From NCBI GenBank assembly GCA_015501605.1, contig JADNRZ010000007.1, positions 1,612,001-1,676,000 of the forward strand: 64,000 nt of DNA. The letters are read 5' to 3'. The notes below the pieces were generated by a model. It saw nothing but the letters and a program-made list of their open reading frames with translations, did no database searches and was not told where the DNA came from. The first letter of the stretch is position 1. Each line of letters starts with the position of its first letter. Positions 1 through 12,470 of the stretch are shown piece by piece. The DNA is from Panaeolus papilionaceus (taxonomy: Eukaryota > Basidiomycota > Agaricomycetes > Agaricales). A program made the position numbers and the translations under genes.

Positions 1-3000
1 GATATCAAGAATTTAAAAGGGTTTGATCTCGACGCGAGCTTCGAGTTATTTTATTTCGAATGTCAAGTATCGTATCTCCGTATTCTGAATTCAAAATAGC
101 AGCGTAAATAAATACAAGTAAATCGAAAGAAATTTGCATCTATCGAAGCTCGAGATTCGGTACAGCTGAACGCAGAAGGCAGTATCCGTGCATAGCAGAT
201 TACCGACGCCTAACTTGAATTCTGTGCGGCAAGTGCCTCGGCGGTCTGTCATCCGATATTCAGTCGGTAAATAAGAGTGCAAAGACACCGAGAATATCTA
301 CTTTTTTGAGAGATACACAACCTACCTAAGTACCGTACTCTATCGCACACCGAAGTACGACAACCCTGCTGCGCCTCGCCTACCAAGCCTTCGGTCGGCA
401 TTCGAAAATCAACAATAATAATAATTCCCATACCCACACTTCCACAATTAAACCCAAATCATCCAGCGCGACATCGACATCACCTCATTATAATAGAGTA
501 TATTGCAATTTTTAGCAATTTGGCAGCCACGAAATGGTAAGCCGCTGTGAATAGAGTTTCAACCGATGCTGGATGTGGACATCGCATATGGGCTTCGCAG
601 ATCCACGGGAATTTATTGTGGGAAAATCGACGGAGTTGGGACTGGATTCCAATTTTCGAGGTGTTGGTTTTGTTTGTCAAAACGAATGTGACGCCGAAGG
701 ACCCCCCTGAACTTTATTCCTGCCCTCCGTGAAGTTTACTTGGGTAGCAGGGATACCTACTTACCCACGCTCTACTTACTCACTATCCGTAATCCTCATA
801 TCAGCGGCGGACAAGAAAGGCTAGTACAATCCATTGAGGCGGCTCCGAGTGCTCGAATCCCCGTTTCAGCTCTACACGAGGCAAAGCGCAAAGCAGAGAA
901 AAGGGCACAGCGTATATTGTGCACATTAAAAGTTAAGTTAAGTAAGTAAGTAATAATCAACCCACTCGATCGATTTTCATTAAACACGCAACGTTGCAAC
1001 CCTCGACGTCAGGATTTTTTCTCATCGCGATCCCGAAAGGAAAGCGTGCGAGATCCCGTCGACCCGGTTTCACCATAAAAAGAGATAAGCTACTTTAAGC
1101 ACCACCGCAGTCAAGTAGGTAAGTATTGAATACATCGTGGCCTTGCCTGGTTATCATACCACTTCAACGTTAATTTGCATCCATATAGACTCCGTCATTC
1201 ATCTCATCTCACCCCCATTCCCAGCACGCACATCATAATGATACGATTCGTGATCCGGGTATCTCACACCCCCTTCCTCCCGACGCATCGACGAGCTTCG
1301 AAGCCGGTTCCGCAGCACCCTCGAGCGTCTGCGGTACGGTAGGTTGACAGTTGCTGTGACCTTTGCTTTGCTTTTGTCTCCACTTTTAGAAGTTATAAAT
1401 AAACTGCCTTCGAACACCGTCATTCAACCTTGTTAGAGTAGCCAAGTCGCACAGTTCATTCTTCCAAGTCTACCTTGAATGCCGATCTTGTCATTTGGAG
1501 GGTCCGAATTTTAAGTTCTCACAAAGATGAGTATGTTGTCTTTCAACATCACGCGTGTGTTCTCAGCTATCACAGAATCGTTTGTCAAGACAATAAAACC
1601 TGTCTGGCTGACTGCCGCGTTGTCTTTTTTTACACGCATAACGTGGTCGTGGCTGCCAAAAGTCTCCACTGACGATATTCCTGACATCATCGCTATTTTC
1701 AATGTGTTTCCGATTCCGCGATGGTTAAAGAGGGTAAGATAATTGAGATATTCAACTGTTTATGGTCTACATAATGTCATTGCACCCGTGTCGATGGGTG
1801 AGTTCTGCGTTCTGTTCGGTTAGGCTGCAATAAGAAATTTAAATGTGGTATTGAAAAAAGGGGGCGCATTCCAATGGAATGATTGGAACGCCTTGGCCGG
1901 TGACGGATATCACGAAATCTCATTGAAAAAATAAGGGAGCCACACAAATGCATCTAAGCCAGTGGAAGCAAAGAGGTGCATATGTAGAAGGAACCCGACG
2001 CTGAAGGTCTCCGTTGGCTCCGCTTCGAACGAGTAACTGTCGATCCTTTCGCTCCACCCATGCAAGGTACAGGGGAGAGAACCACGATTCGATGGACTAG
2101 TACCTGTGCTAGCGGCCTTCTGCGTGGTTTGAACCTGTAAATTGCCACTCTCCTAGCTCTCCACGAGGAACGTGGTGGGAAGCACGAGAAGACAAGGTTT
2201 CACATCAATACAGGCTAAACCCAGAGTGGCCGACTTACACAGAAGGTGCTATTCGGCTGCGTGTAGCGCTCACCTTTGAGACGTCTGTCAGTGCCATCTG
2301 GCTTTGCGTTTGTCATTCTGTCATTCTGCACCAATGAATCCTTATTCTCTCATGTCTAGTGCTGCACTAAGTCTGCACATCACAAAATAGGAAGTCCCGG
2401 GATGACTGAGAGCTGATTGAGAAAGGGAAGAGAATGCCGTGTTGACATTTTGCTTTCGTTCCTCAGCTTGCAATTTCGAACGTCGCTCATCTGTGAAGTG
2501 ATGCGATCTGTTATCGACTCTCAATTCTCTATAGAATGCACTCCCTACCTTTCTTACATGGAACCCTACTCTTTATCACCTCGACCGAATAAGATCACAA
2601 GCGACGTGGGAAATTCGAATGATTAATTAGATGGCAGAACCAGAAATCCGCAGAATTGAGAATTGTGGCCGAAAATTGCAAGAAAACATCAGAAGTTCTG
2701 TCTAAGGACAACTAGCACATGCCCTTGACATTGACAGCTACTGAGCAAGGTGAGTGGCCGAGCTTCAACTGAGTTGAGTGATTCAAATAAAAGTGCACGG
2801 TTTGACAAGTGCGCACGGCATCAATGATGTTTTGATTGATCAAAAGCGCACTAGCGCTAGCGCCGTTGCTACCCAATCGATGCACATCGTGACAGGAGCG
2901 TCTCGCACGCCCGGAAGCCGAACGGTGGGCGGAGAACAAGTCAAGAAGAAGCAAAACACCAAAGAACATAGAAAATATATCACGAACCTGTCTGCAGTGT

Positions 3001-5593
3001 GGTTTTGAACAGTCATCTGACAGTGATGGTGTTAACTGTTACATGTACGTATGTAACACGATATCGGTGACTTTCAGTCCACCGCGTTCGCAAGAGATGA
3101 ATGGGATTCTAAGAAAATGCTCAGAGACGCGAAGCGCACGTTATGACGAGCTAGGGTCGGGTCAATTCACTCTGGAGGACCTGGCCCTCACCGAGCCCTC
3201 GCAGCGTGGTGAGCACGAGTTGAGAGGCACAATTCGCGACCGAATATCACTTTCAGACTAACGTGAAAGGAGATAGATGGATATATTGTACACGTATGTT
3301 GGAAAATTAGACAAGCAAGTGGAAAGAACGTCCAGTTTGCGCTGCGTGCGCCATGAAGACTGATTCTGCACGATTTCTGACATCGAAGGTTCGGCAGCTG
3401 TAGACGGGTTCATACCAAGGGTAATCCGTCGGTATTTCCCTTCAGTAAGCAGCGTTTAATTTCCTGGGGGGCCGCAGTGTTTGAGGCAAGTGCTGCACTT
3501 GCGACTTAAACTCAAGAACGACCAATAACGTGGCACATAGAGTATCAGCTGAGAGAAACACCCAGTAGAAGCCGCGGATATCCTGAACATACGAGAACAA
3601 AAGCGGGGCATTTGTAATGCGGCCACTATGACGCACCCCCAGTCAGGCTTAAAAAGGGTTCACATTCAAGATTCGTGAGGGTTTCAAAGGGGGGTGAGGG
3701 CTGTGAGGTGCTACTTAGTAGGGGATCTCTTTGGATCACTCGAGGCGAAGGGAACTGCGAAACCGTATGAGTAGATCCTAAGTAAGGCTGGGTGTTTTGG
3801 TGCTCACAGACCCACCAACATCTGGTATCCAAATTCCAGAATAGCCCCTAGGCCTCAATTACATAGGTTTGTGGCGAAAGGGAATTAAGATAAGGTGGAA
3901 TCTTGAAACCTTGTAATGATTCTACCGGCCTTGTATCAAAGATCCGGTGAAGGGATAAATAGAATCCGTGCTCACACCAGAAGCATTTGCAATACCTGTA
4001 TGCGTGTCAAAGATATCATTCAAACATCATTCAAACATCAAGTTTTGAGACATTGCACCCAGGGTCGCACGGAAAACATAACGCCCGACCAATGAGGAGA
4101 GGTTTTTGATAGTGACCTAAGCTTAAAAACAGCTTCTCGGATTTCGTCGAGTGAGAGGAATCAGTGAATATAGCAGGTCAAATGAAACGCCGAATTTACT
4201 TGAAGGATACGAAATCCGATCGAGGTCTTCGGACTACGATTCAAGTGTCCCAGCATCGTGTTCAAAGGTTCAAACCCCGATAACCGAGTGCATAACTGCT
4301 GTTGTCCCGATACGCTGGAATTGACGAGACCCCTTCATGTCAGCAGTATGGAGAGCAGTTGTCGACGTTTATGAGTGGGATATCGGGTAGGACCAGAGTA
4401 CCAAAATCAATGGCAAGGTGGCGTGCAGCACTTAGGCTCAGAAGTCCATGGAAGTACGTTGGGCAGCAAGATCTATCCCATAAATCCCAGAGAGTGGCTC
4501 CGGAAGGAGCCGTTGATTATTCTGAATCTGCTGGTTAGGGGTCAGCCGGTCACAACTGCTTATTACATTTCATGTACCACGGGGGTGCTGTGGGACAGAC
4601 AACCAAAATGGTTCCAACTCATGGGGATTCAAACACCAAATTGTCGTATTATTCTTGCACCAGGCCCACATCAGCCCGCCAATTCCAAGAAGACAGCGAA
4701 AAATGTCGTCGCAAGATTCAGATAGACGAAGAATCCAGTATGACAAGCAGATAGAAAAGTACACGCAGAAAGTCGGTGATACACAGCGAGTGACTCTGAG
4801 CAAGGGTGTCAGTCGTGTATCATGTCACGGTGTCTTCCAGAGCCACAAACACATATAACCTCAATGCCTGTACATCTCGATGATTTATTTTGTCAAGCCA
4901 GTCGCATTTTTTCGGATGAAAGTACAGACTCGCTAATATATGCAAACCAGTCCGACAGAGTGGTAGAACAGCCAATGTTTTGAGTGCTATAATCAACCAT
5001 CAACGCGTCATTCAACGCGTAATAATGATGCAGAGAATATCATAGAATGCCCCAGGCCTAGGTAACGTATAACCACAAAGATGGGGTTATGCTCTGGCTC
5101 TTCGAGCTGGAAAAACCATGAGTGTTGACATCTCCCTGGTTCACCTGGAACGGTGACAGAGCTCATTTCGATAATGGGCAAGAGCTCGCCTGATCGCTTT
5201 ATGAGATACAGATTCCAGAGTTATCACCAGTCGCCAGTCGTCGGTCGTTATGTTCTGTGTGCATGAATGAGGAGGATGGAGGCGACATGGGGATGAGGAC
5301 GGTGTCCACCAGGGCGCTGCATTCTAGACCATCCCTTTGGGCCATCCTGGGAAAATATGTGGCGGCTTGCGCGGCAACTTCAAATCGGCGAGTGCTGTTA
5401 AACATGAACGGCAGAGCGCCCGATATGATACCCAGCCACCATGGCTATCGTTGACGCGCAGCACCTTGAAGCTAGGACAGATGGTTAAGTCTTCAGATCT
5501 TCAGACCACATGCACACAACGACTTTTGACAACACTGTCCGTGAGCTCAGTCTATATTCGGTTACCTCTTGCTTCGCAATATTTATAGACCAC
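1..5593. other. Gene-poor stretch, no supported gene
   Basis: Only short open frames (mostly under 80 codons, one of 116 codons at 4375-4725) occur, on both strands and without recognisable domains, plausible splice chains or codon bias. A short GTAAG tandem lies near 940-955, and an imperfect hairpin built on ATTCCAAT/ATTGGAA lies near 1862-1892. I see no transposon ends or RNA gene. A B-box-like GGTTCAAACC at 4270-4280 has no matching tRNA arms. Confidence 0.5.
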
Positions 5594-8131
5594 ATGTCCT
5601 ACTTGCTTTCTCTCACCATGTTGTCTGCCTTGAATCTTGCCCTTTTTTGCATTATGACGACCTATATTGGATGGAAAGTGCTGGCATATCGAAGAGCGGT
5701 CAAAAACATTCAGTACGAGGTTCTCGCTGAGCTCTGCCAGTCCCATTAATCCCATTCATAAAGCAACCTTCACGGAGATCTGGTGCCAGTGGAACCGCAC
5801 ACTGTCTTGAGACATATTATCACAATGATTCCTGGAGTCAACTCAGTCCTGAAACTTACTTTGGATACAAATTTTCTCCATGATTGGGGTCATGACAGTA
5901 AGTGTTTCTGAAAAAGATCCTATGAAATGAGGCAATTATCTGAACTATGTCTTAGTATATCTCCAAGGCGGCTGGGATGCACGAAGCGTAGTGTGTATAT
6001 CTTCTCAGTACTCAATTTTTATTCCCAACTGACTACAACAGATCACCATACTACCTAACGTCGAGACATATCTCTTCTTGGCAGATGCTGCTGCTGCTAA
6101 AGTTCGACTTCCTTCTAACAGATATCAACGTGTTGCGAACTAACACCTCGATGACCACTAGGAAATTACAACATATAGGTCTCGTTTCCCCAAGCCCATG
6201 AAGTTCTATGATGTATTGTCCTTCTTTGGTCATAACATTGTTGCATCCGAGGGTGAGCAATGGAAGAAGTATCGCAGAATCTCGGCACCTGCATTCACCG
6301 AGGTAAGTATATCCCTGCAAAATCTCAGTATCGAGACTTGGCAGATTAAAATTTGTAAAACGAAGCAAAACAATGTTCTAGTTTGGGAAGAGACCACTAG
6401 AATCATGAACGAGCTGTTTGAAGGGATGTGGAAGGACAAACAGTCGGTGACCGTGGATCATTGTCTCGACATCACTCTGCCTGTATGTTTTCTCCCAGTC
6501 CATGTACCACAGGTGCCTCCATCTTATGAATATTTCACCAGATAATCCTCTTTGTTATAAGTTGCGCAGGTAGTTAACAGCGTTTCAGGTGCTCGTGCAT
6601 TTCTGATGCAACCTTTAGGGTTTGGACAGAGTATTTCCTGGGAAAACGATGACGACATCCCGGCGGGCCACAAGATGTCTTTCAAGAAAGCAATGTACAT
6701 CGTTAGCGAGGACTTCTTTATCCCTTTGGTGGTGCCGAAGTGGGCTTTGGGCTTGACGAAGCGTACCGAGGCTGCGGGCCAGGCATTGACTGAGTTACGG
6801 GTCAGTACATATGAGCTACCTCATGCATATCGAACAACCTGGTCATGAGTGACTAATACTCGTTTTTAGGCATATTTTCTGGAAATGATTCATCGCCGGC
6901 ACCTCTCAGAGAAGGTCGAACGTCACGATCTCCTCAGCATTCTACTGGAAGAAAATTCTCACCATTTAGACGATGCTCCATTGACTGATGATGAAGTTAT
7001 CGGTAAAACATTCTCGAATCCCTATTTTTTTGGTCGTTGACATCGAACGTCGACACAGGGAATGTCTTTATTTTCATCATCGCAGGGCATGAGGTGAGTC
7101 TGGAGATCGGGAACTTTACTCATTCTAATGGGTTAACCATTGCGTAAATGGCCTTGGTGTAACAGACAACGTCGCATACCCTTGCATTCGCCTTGGGACT
7201 GTTAGCGCTGTATCCCGACGAGCAAGAGAAACTGTATCAGCACATTAAATCCGTCATACCGGACGGTCAATCCCCGGTATGTGCTGTTTGCCGTGATTTC
7301 GATCTTTCACCTTCTGACCATGATAACCACTGAAAACGGAAGACCTATGCAGATACAAGTTTACTTACGCATTCCCTGGCGTGAGTTCCTGCTTCTATCG
7401 AAAAGGTGATGTGTACTGAGTGCCTTATAAATATAGCGTCTTCCAAGAGACCCTTCGATTATTCCCCCCAGTTAGTAGTATTGGTCACCATTCTATTCGG
7501 TAGATACTGACAGTGGGTTATAGGTATCCGCTATCGCAAAGACGCCTGCAGAGGATACATCGTTGACTATCCACAATGCCAAAGGAGAATCTAAGCGTAT
7601 ACCTATTCCACAAGGAAGTTATGTCAACATCCATGTCACTGCGATTCATTACAACCGTACGTTTTTAACTTATATATCGTGCTCGTTTCCCGTCCAACAC
7701 AGAATCATGATTTTAGCCCGGTATTGGCCTGATCCCAAATCTTTCAAACCTGAGCGTTTTCTCAAGCCTGATTGGCCTCGAGATGCATTTCTCCCATTCA
7801 GTGGAGGCGCCCGAGCATGTCTCGGCCGTAGGTAAGTCCAAACCTCACATTACACGGTTCAATCGCTTGAACTGAGTTTCAACATTGTAGATTTGCTGAG
7901 ATCGAAGCTATTGTAATTTTGACAATGTTGGCTTCAAAATACAAGATTACGGTGAAAGAAGAGCCTCAATTCGCGAACGAAACGTTCGAGCAACGGAAGG
8001 CTAGGGTTCTGGCATGTGATACGGGTCTAACCGTCACGTATGTGTGCCTCGCTCTCAATTGCGCTTCCCTCTTGACCAGTATTATCTTTCTTAGACCTTC
8101 GAGGGTGCCCTTAGTTTTCACCCACCGCTAA
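5594..8131 (+). CDS. Cytochrome P450 monooxygenase
   Basis: Haem-thiolate monooxygenase, probably ER-anchored. The first exon encodes a hydrophobic N-terminal anchor (about residues 1-25) followed by a basic stretch. Spliced exons give VLSFFGHNIVASEGEQWKK (helix C region, 6207-6265), AGHETTSH (I-helix oxygen-binding motif, around 7084-7180), ETLR (K-helix ExxR, near 7446) and FLPFSGGARACLGRR (haem loop with the cysteine ligand, 7791-7835). The last intron (about 8039-8093) joins GLTVT to PSRVPLVFTHR and the stop at 8131, a usual P450 ending. About a dozen short GT..AG introns are needed. The part between the anchor and helix C (5717-6070) is hard to splice: two frames contain P450-like text and cannot be joined with confidence. 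Substrate unknown. A truncated copy follows immediately downstream. Confidence 0.88.
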
Positions 8132-8594
8132 CGGATTCCAATTAGTCGTCGATTCCTAGCTAGGGTAAACCTTGGCAACTCCAAGTTCTGCTTCATTCCA
8201 TTCTGTGATGTTACACACATATTTTCGATAGGGCTTCTTTTACCGATGTATCTGCATTGGTTTGATGAACCAGGACAGTTGATTGATGACAATGATCCCG
8301 TGGTGAGTGGTAAGTGGGGGGATGTGCATTGACATGATGGGGTCGTATGAGTAAGTCCATCCTATGCTTTTCAATGCAAATATTTCACCTGGCATTTGAA
8401 ATACAAAGGCCGATGAATACGCCCTTCTTACTTAATTGGCAGATTATTTTCCTCCGTCTTAGCCTCGTAATTCAAGTGTGGACAAAGTTGTTGGAAACTT
8501 GGAGACTGGAGCGGGAAAACATTTGTCATTTCGGGAAACGCCGTCCGAACCTGTCGCGAAACTCGTCGTTCCATTACAAGTCCGACTATGTGCT

Positions 8595-9762
8595 TCCAGT
8601 GCTCAGCCTCAGGTTCGGAGCCTGGTGGGGGGTAGTAACTCATGAGGGGCGCCCGAGTGGAACCACACACCCTCTTGGGAAATATTATCAGAAGAATTCC
8701 TGGTGTCTGTTCAGTTCTGAAACTTATTGAATTTGCCTACGAACTTTGTCCACGATTGCAGTCATGAAAAAAGTGCCTCTGAAAGAAAACGTAATTCTAT
8801 GCCGCAATTTTCTGACCTTTCTGGTAGTACTTATATCTCCAAGATGACTGGGACGTGCGACGCATAGTCAGTATATCATGTCAATCGTTCTATTTTCCTT
8901 TCTAATGCCTGCATTAGATCACCATGATACCCAATGTCGAGATACGCATCCTCTTGGCGGATGCGGATGCTGCTAAGGTTCGAGTTTTCTTCTGACATGT
9001 TGTAGGTGAGTTCAAACCCAACACCTGGATGGCCACTAGGAAATCATAACATATCGATCACACTTCCCTAAGTCCATGAGATTCTACGATGTGCTGTCGT
9101 TCTTTGGTCATAACATCGTTGCATCGGAGGGTGAGCAATGGAAGAAGTATCGAAAAATCTTGGCGCCCGCATTCACCGAAGTGACTATTCCTCTACTAAT
9201 GTCAAAGAGTCGAGACTTGGTAAGAAATTAAAACTTCCAACAAAAGCGTAATAATTTCCTCGTCTGGGAAGAGACGACCAGAATCATGAACGAGCTGTTC
9301 GACGGGGTGTGGAAGGACAAGCAGTCTATGGCCATCAATAATTGTTCTGCCCGTATGTGTTATCGATTGACTGAAACGCCTCTGTGAATAACAGCGTTTC
9401 GAACTCTCGTTGTATTCTGACGTCATATTTAGGGTCTGGACAAAGCATCACCTGGGAAAACGACGATGAAATCCCAACAGGACACAAGACGCCCTCCAAG
9501 AACACAATACAGATTGTTAGCAAGGGTTTCATCATTCCTTTGGTAGTGCCGAAGTGGGCTTTAGGCTTGACGAAGCGTACCGAGGCTGTGGACCAAGCTA
9601 TGGCTGAGTTACGGGTGAGTACAGAAGAGACCCACTATATCTCGAACGACCTTCCTATCAGTGCTTAATTACCGTTTTTAGGCTTATTTTCTCGAAATGA
9701 TACATCGACGTCGTCTTTCGGAGAAGGTCGAACCGTACGACCTCTTCGGTATCCTACTGTAA
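8595..9762 (+). pseudogene. Truncated duplicate of the upstream P450 gene
   Basis: This is a tandem partial copy of the gene at 5594-8131, with clear homology from about 8595 (the VEPHT/IPGV region) through the helix-C exon (9076-9180), the WEETTRIMNEL exon (9266-9355), and the exon reading GQSITWENDDEIPTGHK (9434-9614). It ends in the next exon after DLFGILL with an immediate TAA at about 9760. Everything after that point is missing: the I-helix, ExxR and haem-cysteine loop. The conserved LDITLP segment before one splice site is also lost. Without the haem ligand it cannot be a working P450. Sequence after 9762 does not resemble the intact copy, so the duplication or a later deletion ended there. 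Confidence 0.82.
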
Positions 9763-10114
9763 GATTTTTTTGTAGATTTTTTCGACATTTTGGAAACCCA
9801 TCAAAAAACGCGAACAGTGAAATGTTTTCGGATCGGGCTGGGAAGCACAATATTGGTCCCTTTCATACATAGCTTCCTATTCCAGGTGTTTCTGATGCAA
9901 AATATTATCCCAAAAAAGTGTAGTTACAAAATAACTGTTTTTGGGTGTCCCCTGCCAAACGGCTTATGGGGGAAGTGATGATAGGCACTGTAGGAAATTA
10001 AAACCATGGCAGCGATTTGAACATATTGAAGGCAAATGATAGGGTTTTTCTGTTAACGTTGGCAATCATCCATGTCAATGTTTATTCAAGCCTGGTTGAT
10101 GGCCAAAATCCGAG
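9763..10114. other. Intergenic, no supported feature
   Basis: AT-rich spacer between the truncated P450 copy and the minus-strand unknown gene. A possible continuation of the latter (beyond a GTGAGT donor near 10130) cannot be followed here. Confidence 0.4.
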
Positions 10115-11185
10115 TCAAAGGAAGCTACTCACCCAACCTGCTGTATGAGGAGCATTGTAATGATTTTGTGTTATATGGAATTGTGATCCGGTCATGAGGA
10201 CCCTGCTGACATGTCGTGTGGTCACATCATTGCCGCTCGTTGGGGTTGTGCCTCCAGGATTTGATGATAGCGATGCATAGAGGCGGTGACACAGGTCCAT
10301 GGTTGTCTATGATGTGCATCCGCCAGTAAGTAAAAATGAGGTCGGACCGAACACATGCATGCACACCTTGAAGCGATTTAGGCATTCCGTTGTTTTTTCT
10401 TTGAGTCTTGTCAGTTCTAATTCGTTGGGGTCGCCTTCGATGCTGCTCCGAATCTCATCAAGAATGCTATGCAAGATTGTAAGCGAGAGTGGAATTGAAC
10501 AGATCGAGACATACATTATGTAGTGAGCAATGGCAGGGTTGATGAGCTCGAGCGCCTGTGCACTGATGGAACACAACTCTTGATAAACAAAGATGGATGT
10601 CGTCGATATCTGTGCTCTTAAAGCTTGGCGGACCTCAGAGTCAGGGTGATTTTCGAGATTCTGGGTTATCGTAAGATGGTGATAGAGGTCAGTGCCGAAT
10701 GCTTAACGTTTAACACGTAACTGTGCGAAGATCCAAAGTGAAATAGGTACTAACATGAAGGAGAAGTAGTGTTTGTAATGTCATTATTACAACCGAATGA
10801 GTAGCAGAATCCAGGTGTGTTTCTTGATTTTGGATATATTGATATTGACCCCGCTTGGGACTGTTGGGACGGGAGAAACAGGTGGATCGTCCCCCGATTG
10901 AATGCCCCACTCGTGTCCTTGGGGAGAGGGCATGTCAAAATGTGCAGAAGTGAGGTGACAAGCAAGTCCCCATCTTCTTTAATACTTTTTTCACAAGCCC
11001 ATGCGCAGCAATTATGAAAAAAAGGATGAACCTGTGCAAGAATTCGAAGGTACTGAAATTGGCTTCCAGAACGGGGCGATGATAAAGGGCGTCTATATTT
11101 ACTGCTGATCTGATGGGCAAATGGCCACCGTGGAAACTCATATTGTACAGCTTTACTACTCCGCAAATCCCAACATTTCCGGCCT
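10115..11185. repeat. Left arm of about 1-kb imperfect inverted duplication
   Basis: Read on the minus strand, this segment aligns over most of its length with 11390-12470 read on the plus strand. Landmarks shared in order include GTAAAGCTGTACAA, GCCCATCAG, CTTGCACAGG, GATGGGG, ATCAAGA..CACCTG, and the protein blocks of the unknown gene. The copies are clearly diverged, with indels. About 200 bp separates the arms, giving a head-to-head palindrome. Confidence 0.7.
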
Positions 11186-11327
11186 GGTGTTCCGAGATCA
11201 ACATATTCTTTGAAACATAGTCTAGGGTGAACTCAATCACGAAAGCAATGCCGTTCAATATCTTGGTTGTTCCACTCTTATCTCTACTTGCACGGTGCAC
11301 CAGCGAATGATTTGCGACATCGTGCAA
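10115..11327 (-). pseudogene. Unknown gene, left arm of an inverted duplication
   Basis: Minus-strand copy of an unrecognised gene whose partner lies at 11527-12470 on the plus strand. Shared protein blocks are SISAQALELINP (about 10520-10570), ELELTRLKEKTTECLNRFK (10365-10420), and RLYASLS...TGSQFHIT..NHYNAPHTAGW (10130-10295). Between the blocks are introns in matching positions. Near 10830, where both copies encode QNQETHL, this copy is out of frame by one base relative to the text upstream (SPQGHEWGIQSGDDPP), suggesting decay. An additional open exon of 130 codons lies at 10935-11327. No family was recognised; the predicted segments are helical and polar. It may be a broken paralogue or a diverged gene with a different splice pattern. 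Confidence 0.45.
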
Positions 11328-11389
11328 AAAAGTGGCTTACTGATGCCGACGCATATGCCCTTCTTAGATAAAGCACGACGCTGACATTC

Positions 11390-12470
11390 ACGGCCTTGTA
11401 AAGCTGTACAACACCCATGCTACCCACAGGCAATGCCCATCAGGACAGCAATAATTATACAAGCCCTTAGTACTTAGTCATAATCCTCGTCCCATAAATA
11501 TTATAAAAGCTAATTTTGATACCTTCTTGCACAGGCTCATTTTGAAACAGCTGTGCGTGGGTTTGCAAACGAGTTTAAAAGGAGATGGGGTTCTGCTTTT
11601 CCACTCCTGTACACCCTCCATGTCATCTCCTCAAGGGCGCGAGTGGGGAAATCATTCGGGAGACGACCCTCCTCTTTCTCCTGCCCCTAAAGTCCCAAAT
11701 ATTAATGGGCTCACCGACGCTCAGAATCAAGAGACGCACCTGAATGGCGCTACTCATCCTGTTATGACTATGTCATTGAAAACACTGTTCCTTCTTCATG
11801 TGAGTATTAATTTCGCGTTACCTGAATTCCTGGCGAGGGTCAGTAGACGATTTGCGTTCGATATTGACCTCTGTTACCACCTTGCGTTGACCCAGGACCT
11901 TGACAACCACCCAAGCTCTGAGTCTCATCTAGCTCTCAGAGCCCAGATAGCGGCAACTTCAACCTTGGTTTATCAGGATCTGTGTTCTATCAGCGCGCAG
12001 GCCCTCGAACTCATCAACCCTATCATTGCCCAATATGTGATGTATTTCTTCTCGTCTGGTTCACCTAAGCCTTCGATGCCAAGAGCATAATTCATACTAA
12101 TGACCTTGCGTAGCCTTCTTGATAAGATTCAAACCCACCTCGAAGGCCGACCCGACGAATTAGAACTAATGAGACTTAAAGAGGAAACGACAGGATGTCT
12201 TGATCGCTTCAAGGTACGTCGAAGGTCATATTGTGCTCAAGACATTGAACTTGCACATTAACTGTCTATGTATTACAAACAACCATCGAATTGTGTTGCC
12301 GTCTCTACGCGTCTCTATCGCCCATGACCCCCAAGGACGACAATGGTGTGAGGACCAGACGAGGTGTCGATAAAATCCTCATTACCGGATCACATTTCAA
12401 TATAACACAACCCACACAAAATCATTACAATGCTACTCATGCAGCAGGTTGGGTGCGTGCACTCTCTGGC
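11390..12470. repeat. Right arm of the inverted duplication
   Basis: Partner of 10115-11185 in opposite orientation; see that entry for shared landmarks. Homology fades after the NHYNATHAAGW block near 12450. Confidence 0.7.
11527..12470 (+). CDS. Unknown protein, right copy of the inverted gene pair
   Basis: Product not recognised. Exons can be traced by comparison with the minus-strand copy: SSPQGREWGNHSGDDPP (from the ATG at about 11620) to MSLKTLFLLH, an intron starting GTGAGT near 11800, then FDIDLCYHLALTQDLDNHPS...SISAQALELINPIIAQYVM, an intron ending CGTAG near 12113, DKIQTHLEGRPDELELMRLKEETTGCLDRFK, an intron, and RLYASLS...ITGSHFNITQ..NHYNATHAAGW ending at a GTGCGT-like donor near 12450. 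Downstream exons were not identified, so the 3' end is open. An alternative frame upstream (AHFETAVRGFANEFKRRW, from 11532) may be a further exon. The conserved positions between the two copies argue that the gene was once coding. Confidence 0.45.

Noticed and set aside
4262..4285. tRNA-like B-box text GGTTCAAACC
   Set aside because: No T-arm pairing, anticodon arm or acceptor stem can be drawn around it.
4375..4725. 116-codon plus-strand frame
   Set aside because: No recognisable motif, overlaps other frames on both strands, and shows no splice partners; not enough to call a gene.
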